Shown here one piece after another: positions 31,581 through 39,320 of a stretch of 64,000 nucleotides of DNA. The stretch is taken from the NCBI GenBank assembly GCA_965227455.1, contig OZ245752.1:558001-622000 (forward strand). Direction: 5' to 3'. Every line of letters starts with the position of its first letter. Within the stretch, counting starts at the first letter, position 1. This DNA comes from JABDIP01 sp965227455 (lineage in GTDB: Bacteria; Pseudomonadota; Alphaproteobacteria; DSM-16000; Inquilinaceae). The notes beneath the pieces are model-generated. The model made no database searches. It was not told where the DNA came from and worked only from the letters and a program-made list of their open reading frames with translations. Both the position numbers and the translations under genes were made by a program.

Positions 31581-33728
31581 ATGATCCGGCAATTCGAACT
31601 GGTCGAGCGGGTCAAATCCTACGATCCGGACGCGGATGAGGATTTGATCAACCGCGCCTACGTGTTCTCCATGAAGGCCCATGGCAGCCAGCGCCGGGCC
31701 TCGGGCGACGCCTATTTCCTGCACCCGCTGGAGGTCGCCGGCATCCTTGCCGACATGAAGCTGGACACCGGCTCGATCGTCACCGGCCTGCTGCACGACA
31801 CGGTCGAGGACACGGTCGCCACGCTGGACGACATCGAGGAGAAGTTCGGCAAGGAAATCAGCACCCTGGTCGACGGCGTCACCAAGCTGTCGAAACTCGA
31901 ACTCCAGAGCGACACCTCCAAGCAGGCGGAGAATTTCCGCAAGCTGGTGGTCGCCATGTCCCGCGACATCCGGGTGCTGCTGGTCAAGCTGTGCGACCGG
32001 CTGCACAACATGCGCACCCTGGACGCCATCCGCAATGAGGAGAAGCGCCGGCGGATCGCCCGTGAGACCCTGGAGATCTACGCGCCGCTCGCCGAGCGCA
32101 TCGGCATGCATGAGATGAAGGACGAGCTGGAGGATCTCGCCTTCACCCATCTTAACCCCGATGCCCGCGACAGCATCGTGCGCCGCCTGGCCCAGTTGAA
32201 GGAGGAGGGCGGCGACCTGATCGCCCGGGTCATGCGCGAGCTGACCGAGATCCTGACCGAAGGCGGCGTCGACGCCACCGTCACCGGCCGCGAGAAACGT
32301 CCCTATTCGATCTGGCGCAAGATGCAGCGCAAGAACATGGCCTTCGAGCAGTTGCTCGACATCATGGCGCTGCGCGTGCTGGTCGACGATGTCGGCGATT
32401 GCTACCAGGCTTTGGGCCTGCTGCACAGCCGCTACGCGTCGCTGCCGGGACGGTTCAAGGATTATCTCTCCACGCCCAAGCCGAATGGCTACCAATCGCT
32501 GCACACCGCCGTAATCGGCCCCTTCCAGCAGCGCATCGAAGTGCAGGTCCGCACCCGCGACATGCACCAGGTGGCCGAATTCGGCGTCGCCGCCCATTGG
32601 GCCTACAAGCAGGGCCAGCCGAGCCAGAGCGGGCCGCAATACCGCTGGCTGCGCGAGCTTCTCGACATCCTGGAGCACGCCCAAAAGCCGGAGGAATTCC
32701 TGGAACACACCAAGATGGAGCTGTTCCAGGACCAGGTCTTCTGTTTCACGCCCAAGGGGCTGCTGATCGCCTTGCCGCAGGGGGCCACGCCGGTAGATTT
32801 CGCCTACGCAGTGCACTCGGAGATCGGCGATACCTGCGTCGGCTCCAAGGTCAACGGCCGCCTGGTCACCCTGCGGGCCCGGCTGCAGAACGGCGACCAG
32901 GTGGAGATCGTCACGTCGAAGACCTCGACGCCGTCGCCGGAATGGGAACGCTTCGTCGTCACCGGCAAGGCCAAGGCGCGGATCCGCCGCTTCGTGCGCC
33001 TGCAGCAGCGTAGCCAGTATGTCGAGCTGGGCCGCGCCATGCTGCAGAAGGTGTTCCGCCAGGAAGGCTACGACTACACCGAGAAGGCGCTGGAAGGCGT
33101 CCTGAAGATATTCAAGGCGACCACGGTCGAGGACATCCACGCCAATATCGGCGCCGGCCTCAACGGCGCCCGGGAGGTCTTCAACGCCGTCTTCCCGGGC
33201 CACCGCCCGGCCGCCCAGCAGAAGGACGGCAAGGTCGTCCCGATCACCCGGGCGCGCAAGAGCCAGGCCAAGGGCAAGGACCAGCCGCTGGCCATCCGCG
33301 GGCTGATCCCCGGCATGGCGGTGCATTACGCCCGCTGCTGCCACCCGATTCCCGGCGACCGCATCGTCGGCATCGTCACCACCGGCAAGGGGGTGACCAT
33401 CCACACCATCGACTGCGAAACGCTGGAAAGCTTCTACGACACGCCGGAGCGCTGGCTGGATGTCAGCTGGGACGCCGCGACCGACGAGCACACCGGCCGC
33501 CTGCACGCGGTGATCGCCAACGAGCCCGGCAGCCTGGGCACCCTGTCGACGGTGATCGGCAAGAATGGCGGCAATATCACCAATCTGAAGATCACCCATC
33601 GCTCCACCGATTTCTTCGAGATGCTGATCGATATCGACGTGGCCGATGTCCGGCACCTGTCGAACATCATCGCCGCCCTGCGCGCCACGCCGGTGATCAG
33701 CGCCGTCGACCGGGCCCGCAGCGGCTGA
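31581..33728 (+). CDS. spoT: Bifunctional (p)ppGpp synthase/hydrolase (Rsh)
   Basis: 715 residues, full RelA/SpoT homologue. The hydrolase HD domain has His48, His72-Asp73 and Glu76-Asp77 (HPLEVAG; LLHDTVEDT). The synthetase shows KRPYSIWRKMQRKN, DIMALRVLVDDVGDCY and GYQSLHTAV. TGS (FCFTPKGLLIALPQGATPVD), a conserved-cysteine region (HYARCCHPIPGDR) and a C-terminal ACT domain (AVIANEPGSLGTLSTVIGKN) follow. It is the single Rsh typical of alphaproteobacteria, so it should both make and degrade the alarmone. The rpoZ-rsh-pdxJ-acpS-lepB-rnc-era order is the standard one. Confidence 0.96.
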   Translation: MIRQFELVERVKSYDPDADEDLINRAYVFSMKAHGSQRRASGDAYFLHPLEVAGILADMKLDTGSIVTGLLHDTVEDTVATLDDIEEKFGKEISTLVDGVTKLSKLELQSDTSKQAENFRKLVVAMSRDIRVLLVKLCDRLHNMRTLDAIRNEEKRRRIARETLEIYAPLAERIGMHEMKDELEDLAFTHLNPDARDSIVRRLAQLKEEGGDLIARVMRELTEILTEGGVDATVTGREKRPYSIWRKMQRKNMAFEQLLDIMALRVLVDDVGDCYQALGLLHSRYASLPGRFKDYLSTPKPNGYQSLHTAVIGPFQQRIEVQVRTRDMHQVAEFGVAAHWAYKQGQPSQSGPQYRWLRELLDILEHAQKPEEFLEHTKMELFQDQVFCFTPKGLLIALPQGATPVDFAYAVHSEIGDTCVGSKVNGRLVTLRARLQNGDQVEIVTSKTSTPSPEWERFVVTGKAKARIRRFVRLQQRSQYVELGRAMLQKVFRQEGYDYTEKALEGVLKIFKATTVEDIHANIGAGLNGAREVFNAVFPGHRPAAQQKDGKVVPITRARKSQAKGKDQPLAIRGLIPGMAVHYARCCHPIPGDRIVGIVTTGKGVTIHTIDCETLESFYDTPERWLDVSWDAATDEHTGRLHAVIANEPGSLGTLSTVIGKNGGNITNLKITHRSTDFFEMLIDIDVADVRHLSNIIAALRATPVISAVDRARSG

Positions 33729-33757
33729 CCGGCGACCAGGTAGGGAACGAGGACCCC

Positions 33758-34531
33758 ATGAGCAGACCATCGAGCCGCAGACCCCTCCGACTGGGGGTCA
33801 ACATCGACCATGTGGCGACCATCCGAAACGCCCGCGGCGGCGGCCATCCGGATCCGGTGCGGGCCGCCAAGCTGGCCGCGACCGCCGGGGCCGACGGCAT
33901 CACAGCCCATCTGCGCGAGGACCGGCGCCATATCAGCGATCTGGACATCGAGCGGCTGCGCGCCGAGATCGACCTGCCGCTGAACCTGGAAATGGCGGCG
34001 ACCGACGAGATGCTGGCGATCGCCCTGCGCCACTTGCCGCATGCCGCCTGCATCGTGCCGGAGCGGCGCGAGGAGGTGACGACCGAGGGCGGCCTCGATG
34101 CGGTCGGCGGACACAACCATCTGCAGCATTACGTCGACCGGCTGGGCGAGGCCGGCATCCGCGTCTCCCTGTTCGTCGATCCCGATCCGGCCCAGCTGGA
34201 CGCGGCGGTGCGCCTCGGCGCGCCGGTGGTCGAACTGCATGTCGGGGCCTATTGCGAGGCGGTGCCCGGACCGGCCCGGGAGGCCGAATTCGAGCGCATT
34301 CGGGTCGCCGCCGCCCATGCCGAGGCGGTCGGCCTGGAATGCCATGCCGGCCATGGGCTGACCTTCGACACGGTCGGGCCGGTGGCCGCCATTCCGACCA
34401 TCGTCGAGTTGAACATCGGCCATTTCCTGGTCGGCGAGGCGATCTTCAGCGGCCTCGATGCCGCCATCAAGCGCATGCGCGCGGCCATGGATGCGGCCCG
34501 GGCGGATGCCGGGGACGAGAAGTCCGCCTGA
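33758..34531 (+). CDS. pdxJ: Pyridoxine 5'-phosphate synthase
   Basis: 257 residues. PdxJ closes the ring of vitamin B6 phosphate from 1-deoxyxylulose 5-phosphate and 3-amino-2-oxopropyl phosphate. Typical blocks are LGVNIDHVATIRNARGGGHP, DGITAHLREDRRHISDLDI, CIVPERREEVTTEGGLD and CHAGHGLTFDTVGPVAAIP. It begins 29 bases after the rsh stop and is followed by acpS after three bases. Confidence 0.97.
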   Translation: MSRPSSRRPLRLGVNIDHVATIRNARGGGHPDPVRAAKLAATAGADGITAHLREDRRHISDLDIERLRAEIDLPLNLEMAATDEMLAIALRHLPHAACIVPERREEVTTEGGLDAVGGHNHLQHYVDRLGEAGIRVSLFVDPDPAQLDAAVRLGAPVVELHVGAYCEAVPGPAREAEFERIRVAAAHAEAVGLECHAGHGLTFDTVGPVAAIPTIVELNIGHFLVGEAIFSGLDAAIKRMRAAMDAARADAGDEKSA

Positions 34532-34534
34532 TCG

Positions 34535-34963
34535 ATGATCATCGGCATCGGTAACGACATCATCGACATCCGGCGGGTCGAGCGCACGCTGCAGCGGTTC
34601 GGCGACCGCTTCACCGACCGGGTGTTCACCGAAATCGAGCGGACGAAATCGGACCGGCGGCGGCTCAGGGCCGCCAGCTACGCAAAGCGCTTCGCCGCCA
34701 AGGAGGCCTGCTCCAAGGCGCTGGGCACGGGTCTGCGCAAGGGCGTGTTCTGGCGCGACATGGGCGTGGTCAACCTGCCCGGCGGCAAGCCGACGATCCA
34801 ACTGACCGGCGGCGCCAAGGCGCGGCTGGACTCCATGGTGCCCGACGGCATGACCGTGTCGATCCACCTCACCATCACCGACGATTTTCCGCAGGCCCAG
34901 GCATTCGTGATCATCGAAGCAATGCCGGCCGTAGCGGAGCAGGAAAAAGGAAACGCCGTTTGA
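34535..34963 (+). CDS. acpS: Holo-[acyl-carrier-protein] synthase
   Basis: 142 residues. AcpS attaches 4'-phosphopantetheine to acyl carrier protein. The magnesium ligands are Asp8 (IGIGNDIIDIRRVE) and Glu57 (FAAKEACSKALGTG); WRDMGVVNLPGGKPTIQLTG is the third family block. It overlaps the possible earlier TTG start of lepB. Confidence 0.96.
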   Translation: MIIGIGNDIIDIRRVERTLQRFGDRFTDRVFTEIERTKSDRRRLRAASYAKRFAAKEACSKALGTGLRKGVFWRDMGVVNLPGGKPTIQLTGGAKARLDSMVPDGMTVSIHLTITDDFPQAQAFVIIEAMPAVAEQEKGNAV

Positions 34964-35022
34964 CTCCGCGGGACGGGGACCCGATACAGGGTTGCGATAG
35001 CGACGTCAGCAGGTCCCCCAAC

Positions 35023-35763
35023 ATGAAATCGACAGCCTCGGGCGACGGGTTCTGGGAAATCGTCCGTACGCTCATCTATGCCCTGCTGGTGGCGCTGGCC
35101 GTGCGAACGCTTGCCTATCAGCCCTTCAACATTCCGTCGGAATCCATGGTGCCGACCCTGTTGAAGGGGGATTTCCTGTTCGTGTCGAAGTTCAGCTACG
35201 GCTACAGCCGCTATTCGCTGCCCTTCGGCGTGCCGCTGTTCGAGGGGCGGATCTTCGCCAGCGAACCGGAGCGGGGCGACGTCATCGTCTTCCAGCTGCC
35301 GGCCGATCCGTCCCAGACCTACATCAAGCGGCTGATCGGGCTGCCCGGCGACGTGGTCCGGGTGTCGGACGGCATCCTGCATATCAACGACACGCCGGTG
35401 AGCCGCGAACTGGTCGGCGCCCAGCCGGCGGACAGCGACATTCCGTCCGCCCCCCTGGCCCAGCATTACCTGGAAACCCTTCCCAACGGCGTGACGCACA
35501 ACATCCTGGAGGTGTCGGACACCCGTCCCCGGTCGGACAATACCCGCGACTATCGGGTGCCCGAGGGCCATTACTTCATGATGGGCGACAACCGCGATAA
35601 CAGCACCGACAGCCGGTTCCCGCAGGTCAGCTTCATCCCGGAGGAGAATCTGGTCGGCCGGGCCGAGTTCATCTGGTTCAGCCTGGAGGACGCGCGCGCC
35701 TGGGAGATCTGGAAATGGCCGTGGGCGATCCGGTTCAGCCGCATGTTCACGGGGATCGACTGA
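35023..35763 (+). CDS. lepB: Signal peptidase I
   Basis: 246 residues. One N-terminal membrane anchor (IVRTLIYALLVALAVRTLAY) precedes the catalytic Ser41 in FNIPSESMVPTL and Lys102 in TYIKRLIGLPGD; the last box is MGDNRDNSTDSR. It removes signal peptides of exported proteins at the outer face of the inner membrane. A TTG at 34960, overlapping the acpS stop, would add 21 residues and allow coupling; the ATG at 35023 gives the standard length. Confidence 0.95.
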   Translation: MKSTASGDGFWEIVRTLIYALLVALAVRTLAYQPFNIPSESMVPTLLKGDFLFVSKFSYGYSRYSLPFGVPLFEGRIFASEPERGDVIVFQLPADPSQTYIKRLIGLPGDVVRVSDGILHINDTPVSRELVGAQPADSDIPSAPLAQHYLETLPNGVTHNILEVSDTRPRSDNTRDYRVPEGHYFMMGDNRDNSTDSRFPQVSFIPEENLVGRAEFIWFSLEDARAWEIWKWPWAIRFSRMFTGID

Positions 35764-35779
35764 CGGCGGGCGGGTTTCG

Positions 35780-36493
35780 ATGCCACGGCGCAAGGCCGAT
35801 CACGATGCCCTGGCGCGGGCCTTGGACCATCGCTTCGCCGATCCCGGCCTGTTGCGCGAGGCGCTGACCCATCCCAGCACCGATCTACAGGACCGCGGCG
35901 GCGCCCGTTTCGGCTATGAGCGCCTGGAATTTCTCGGCGATCGGGTGCTCGGGCTGGTCATCGCCGAGTGGCTGTTGGAACGCTTTCCCGATGAGCCCGA
36001 AGGGTCGCTGGCCCGCCGTCACACCGCCCTGGTCCGTCGCGAGACCCTGGCCCAGGTCGCCCGCGAGATCGGGCTTGGCGGGCATCTGATCCTGTCGCCC
36101 GGCGAGGACGAATCCGGCGGCCGCGAGAACGAGGCGATCCTGGCCGATGCCTGCGAGGCGGTGATCGCCGCGCTCTATCTGGATGGCGGGCAAGAGCCCG
36201 CACAGGCCTTCATCCGCTCCGCCTTCGCCCAGGCGATCGACCGTCACGAACGACCGCCGCAGGATGCCAAGACCGCTCTGCAGGAATGGGCCCAGGCCCG
36301 CGGCCTGCCCTTGCCGGATTACGAGGAGGTCTCGCGCAGCGGCCCGGACCACAAGCCGCTCTTCGAGATCCGCGTCAGCATCGACGGCCATGCCCCGGCG
36401 ACCGCCTCGGGCACCTCCAAGCGCGTCGCCGAGCGCCAGGCGGCGAGCCTGCTGCTGGAGACCCTGCGCGGCGAAGCGAGCGACAGGACATGA
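35780..36493 (+). CDS. rnc: Ribonuclease III
   Basis: 237 residues. The nuclease domain has the signature RLEFLGDRVLGLVIAEWLLE and the second acidic cluster LADACEAVIAALYLDGG; the double-stranded RNA-binding domain covers about 160-232 (DAKTALQEWAQARGLPLPDY, GTSKRVAERQAASLLLETLR). It cuts rRNA precursors and structured RNAs. Its end overlaps the era start (ATGA). Confidence 0.97.
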   Translation: MPRRKADHDALARALDHRFADPGLLREALTHPSTDLQDRGGARFGYERLEFLGDRVLGLVIAEWLLERFPDEPEGSLARRHTALVRRETLAQVAREIGLGGHLILSPGEDESGGRENEAILADACEAVIAALYLDGGQEPAQAFIRSAFAQAIDRHERPPQDAKTALQEWAQARGLPLPDYEEVSRSGPDHKPLFEIRVSIDGHAPATASGTSKRVAERQAASLLLETLRGEASDRT

Positions 36494-37392
36494 CGGCTGC
36501 AACCCGCTGCGGCTTCGTGGCCCTGGTCGGCGCCCCCAACGCCGGCAAGTCGACCCTGCTGAACGCGCTGGTCGGCTCCAAGGTCGCCATCGTCTCGCCC
36601 AAGGTCCAGACCACCCGGACCCGGGTGCTGGGCATCACCCTGGAAGGCGACAGCCAGCTCGTTTTCGTCGACACCCCCGGCATCTTCCAGCCCAAGCGGC
36701 GCCTGGAGCGGGCCATGGTCGCGGCGGCCTGGCAGGGCGCCCAGGATGCCGATCTGGTGGTGCTGCTGGTCGACGCCACCGCCGACACAATCAAGCCCGA
36801 GACGCAATCCATCATCGACGGGCTGAAATCGGCCGGCCGTCCCGCCATCCTGGCGCTCAACAAGATCGATGCGGTCAAGCGGCCGAAGCTGCTGGCGCTC
36901 AGCGAGGCGCTGAACGCGGCCGGCGACTTCACCGCCACCTATATGATCTCGGCCCTGACCGCCGACGGGATCGACGATTTGAGATCGGCGCTCGCCGGCG
37001 CGGTGCCGGAGGGGCCGTGGCTCTATCCCGAGGACCAGCTCTCCGACATGCCCGAGCGCCTGCTGGCGGCCGAGATCACCCGCGAGAAGATCTTCCTGCG
37101 CCTCTATCAGGAACTGCCGTACGCCGTCACGGTCGAGACCGAGAGCTGGGAGGAGCGCGACGATGGCAGCATCGCCATTTCGCAGGTTATCTTCGTCCAG
37201 CGCGACACCCAGAAGGCCATCGTGCTGGGCAAGGGCGGCCAGATGATCAAGGCCATCGGCACCGCCGCCCGCCAGGAGTTGGAGGAGATCTTGGGCTGCC
37301 GGGTCCATGTCCGGCTGTTCGTCAAGGTCCGCGAAAGCTGGATCGACGACCCGGACCGCTACCGCGACTGGGGACTGGATTACAACGCGTGA
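36490..37392 (+). CDS. era: GTPase Era
   Basis: 300 residues. G1 is LVGAPNAGKSTLLNALVG, G3 FVDTPGIF, G4 ALNKIDAVK, and the C-terminal KH domain reads VLGKGGQMIKAIGTAARQEL then LGCRVHVRLFVKVRESW. Era binds the 3' end of 16S rRNA and checks 30S assembly. The start overlaps rnc by four bases. Confidence 0.97.
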   Translation: MTAATRCGFVALVGAPNAGKSTLLNALVGSKVAIVSPKVQTTRTRVLGITLEGDSQLVFVDTPGIFQPKRRLERAMVAAAWQGAQDADLVVLLVDATADTIKPETQSIIDGLKSAGRPAILALNKIDAVKRPKLLALSEALNAAGDFTATYMISALTADGIDDLRSALAGAVPEGPWLYPEDQLSDMPERLLAAEITREKIFLRLYQELPYAVTVETESWEERDDGSIAISQVIFVQRDTQKAIVLGKGGQMIKAIGTAARQELEEILGCRVHVRLFVKVRESWIDDPDRYRDWGLDYNA

Positions 37393-37405
37393 GCGCCCTG
37401 GCGGG

Positions 37406-37651
37406 CTAGAGGGTGTCGCCCCATTGATAATCGGGGAAATACCGCTCGCGATACCGGGCGTTCACCTGCTGCGGGTTGCAGATCAGGGTGCGGCCGGAGC
37501 CGTCGCGCTGGCGCACCAGGTGCTGCTGGCTGACGAAGACGCAGCGCGAGGCGCTGCGCGGCGTATCGCAAGCGGTGAGCCCGGCAGCCGTTCCGACGCA
37601 GCAGACTGCGCTTCGCAGCGATAACCGAAGGATCTCCCGTCTCGTCCGCAT
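37406..37651 (-). CDS. Small lipoprotein, third of a three-paralogue array
   Basis: 81 residues. A lipoprotein signal ends in GLTAC with the lipidated Cys at position 28. The mature part contains RCVFVSQQHLVRQRDGSGRT and the shared end LICNPQQVNARYRERYFPDY then QWGDTL. The same pattern closes the next two genes upstream. It starts 12 bases after the stop of its paralogue and ends tail-to-tail with era. Function unknown; an outer-membrane-attached protein is inferred. Confidence 0.8.
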   Translation of the reverse strand: MRTRREILRLSLRSAVCCVGTAAGLTACDTPRSASRCVFVSQQHLVRQRDGSGRTLICNPQQVNARYRERYFPDYQWGDTL

Positions 37652-37663
37652 CGCCGAGCCCGT

Positions 37664-37930
37664 CTATTGCGGATTATCCGTCCACCAGGTCTCGTCGCCC
37701 CATTCGTAGCCCGGGAAGTACCGGTCCCGGTAGGCGGCGCTGACCCGCCTGGGGTTGCAGATAAGCTGACGGCCGCCGATGTCCTGCGGCCGTGCTAGAT
37801 GGTCCACGTCGACCACGGCGCAGCGACCGGATTTCGGCGTCGCTTCGCAGCCGGCAAGGCCGGCCAGCATCGCCGCCAGGATCAACAGGCCGAAATGCGG
37901 CCCCCGCATCGAGTTCTTCGCTGTACGCAT
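37664..37930 (-). CDS. Small lipoprotein, second of a three-paralogue array
   Basis: 88 residues from the ATG at 37930. The signal (GLLILAAMLAGLAGC) puts the lipid Cys at position 28, exactly as in both paralogues, which supports this start over 37966 or 37909. The mature part RCAVVDVDHLARPQDIGGRQ leads to the shared end LICNPRRVSAAYRDRYFPGY, EWGDETWWTDNPQ. The final DETW is also in the third paralogue. Confidence 0.8.
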   Translation of the reverse strand: MRTAKNSMRGPHFGLLILAAMLAGLAGCEATPKSGRCAVVDVDHLARPQDIGGRQLICNPRRVSAAYRDRYFPGYEWGDETWWTDNPQ

Positions 37931-38085
37931 AGCAACACCCATCGGATCCAGCTGCGCCTGCGGCATCGGTGTGCCGCGCCGGCACGCAGTCTAGCAGCCG
38001 CCAACCGCGCTTGCGGCGCGCAATTGTCTCAGCCGAGGCAGGAGTTGCGAAAGGGTGGGAAGCAGGGTCTTGCGGACCGCACCGA

Positions 38086-38331
38086 TCACCAGGTTTCGTC
38101 GGTTACGACCTCGGGCTCTTCGGAATACTTGTCGCGATAGATCAGTTGGAACCGCTGCGAATTGCACTCAAGGGTTTCTTCCGTCTCGCCGGCGGAGTTT
38201 TCCTCCGCCACGCGAACGCAGTTCGTTTCCGTGACCTCCGTCCGCGTGCAGGCCGTCAGGCCCGCGACCGCGAAGGCGCCCAGGACAGCCATGCGCAAGA
38301 CCGATGGGACGCTGTTTGCTCTTGGCATCAT
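38086..38331 (-). CDS. Small lipoprotein, first of a three-paralogue array
   Basis: 81 residues. Signal MAVLGAFAVAGLTAC with lipid Cys28, then NCVRVAEENSAGETEETLEC, NSQRFQLIYRDKYSEEPEVV and TDETW. It is the most diverged of the three: it keeps the C-V pair, L-x-C-N and YRDKY but has lost the FPxYxWGD stretch. It is transcribed leftward away from recO; about 250 bases before recO hold both promoters. Confidence 0.75.
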   Translation of the reverse strand: MMPRANSVPSVLRMAVLGAFAVAGLTACTRTEVTETNCVRVAEENSAGETEETLECNSQRFQLIYRDKYSEEPEVVTDETW

Positions 38332-38582
38332 TCCGTTCTTTTCCGCCCGGCAGGAGGCGGGTCCTTTGATGTGGTGGTACTGGGTTGGTGGTTGTGGAAT
38401 GCCGTCGCCGGGGAAGGGGGCGGTGATTGGGGTCACACCGATAGCCTGATTCTCGGCATCACGGCAAATCGATGCGGCGGACGGTCCCCAACATGACGCG
38501 AAATGCGGCTAAAGTCCGGCGATGAAGGACGACTCCATCACAACAGCACCGGGCCTGCCCGGTCGCGCGCCCGGGCGCTGAC

Positions 38583-39320
38583 ATGGATTGGACCGACGAA
38601 GGCATCGTGCTGTCGACCCGGGCCCATGGCGAGACCGGGCTGATCGCCATGCTGCTGACCCGGGAGCATGGCCGCCATGCCGGGCTGGCGCGGGGCCAGA
38701 AGCTGCGTGCCGCGCTGCAGCCGGGCACCCTGGTGCAGGCGCGGTGGCGGGCGCGGCTGGCCGAGCATCTGGGCTCCTATGCGCTGGAACCGGCCGGAAG
38801 CACCGCCGCGTTGCTGATCGACGATCCGCTGCGGCTTGCGGCGCTGTCCTCCGCCTGCGCCATCGTGGAGTCGGCCCTGCCGGAGCGCGAGGCGCATCCG
38901 CCGGTGTTCGACGGCATGCTGGCCCTGCTCGACACGCTCACCGGCGATCATTGGGACGCGGCCTATGTGCAGTGGGAGATCGGGCTGCTCGGTGCGCTCG
39001 GCTTTGGCCTCGATCTGGAGCGCTGCGCCGCGTCGGGCCGCAATGACGACCTGGCCTATGTCAGCCCGCGCACCGGCCGGGCGGTGTCGCTGTCGGCCGG
39101 CGAGCCCTATTGCGACCGGCTTCTGCCCCTGCCGGGCTTCCTGATCGGGCGCGGCGACGCCGATCCGCAGGCCGTGGAACAAGGGCTTGCGCTGACCGGC
39201 CATTTCGTGGAACGCACCCTGTTCGGACAGGCCCATAAGCCGGTGCCGCCGGCGCGGCAGCGCTATGTGGAACGCTATCGTAAATTCGCCACAACATCTG
39301 GTAATTTGCCGCCTCCATGA
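38583..39320 (+). CDS. recO: DNA repair protein RecO
   Basis: 245 residues. RecO loads RecA on gapped DNA with RecF and RecR. The OB-fold start is DWTDEGIVLSTRAHGETGLI and GLARGQKLRAALQPGTLVQA; the helical part has LLDTLTGDHWDAAYVQWEIG and the C-terminal block ALTGHFVERTLFGQ. As in other alphaproteobacteria it lacks the zinc cysteines of some RecO proteins. Its stop overlaps the parC start. Confidence 0.93.
   Translation: MDWTDEGIVLSTRAHGETGLIAMLLTREHGRHAGLARGQKLRAALQPGTLVQARWRARLAEHLGSYALEPAGSTAALLIDDPLRLAALSSACAIVESALPEREAHPPVFDGMLALLDTLTGDHWDAAYVQWEIGLLGALGFGLDLERCAASGRNDDLAYVSPRTGRAVSLSAGEPYCDRLLPLPGFLIGRGDADPQAVEQGLALTGHFVERTLFGQAHKPVPPARQRYVERYRKFATTSGNLPPP

Noticed and set aside
31413..33770. 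785-codon minus-strand frame opposite the Rsh gene
   Set aside because: Shadow of a strongly conserved gene; composition typical of antisense frames.
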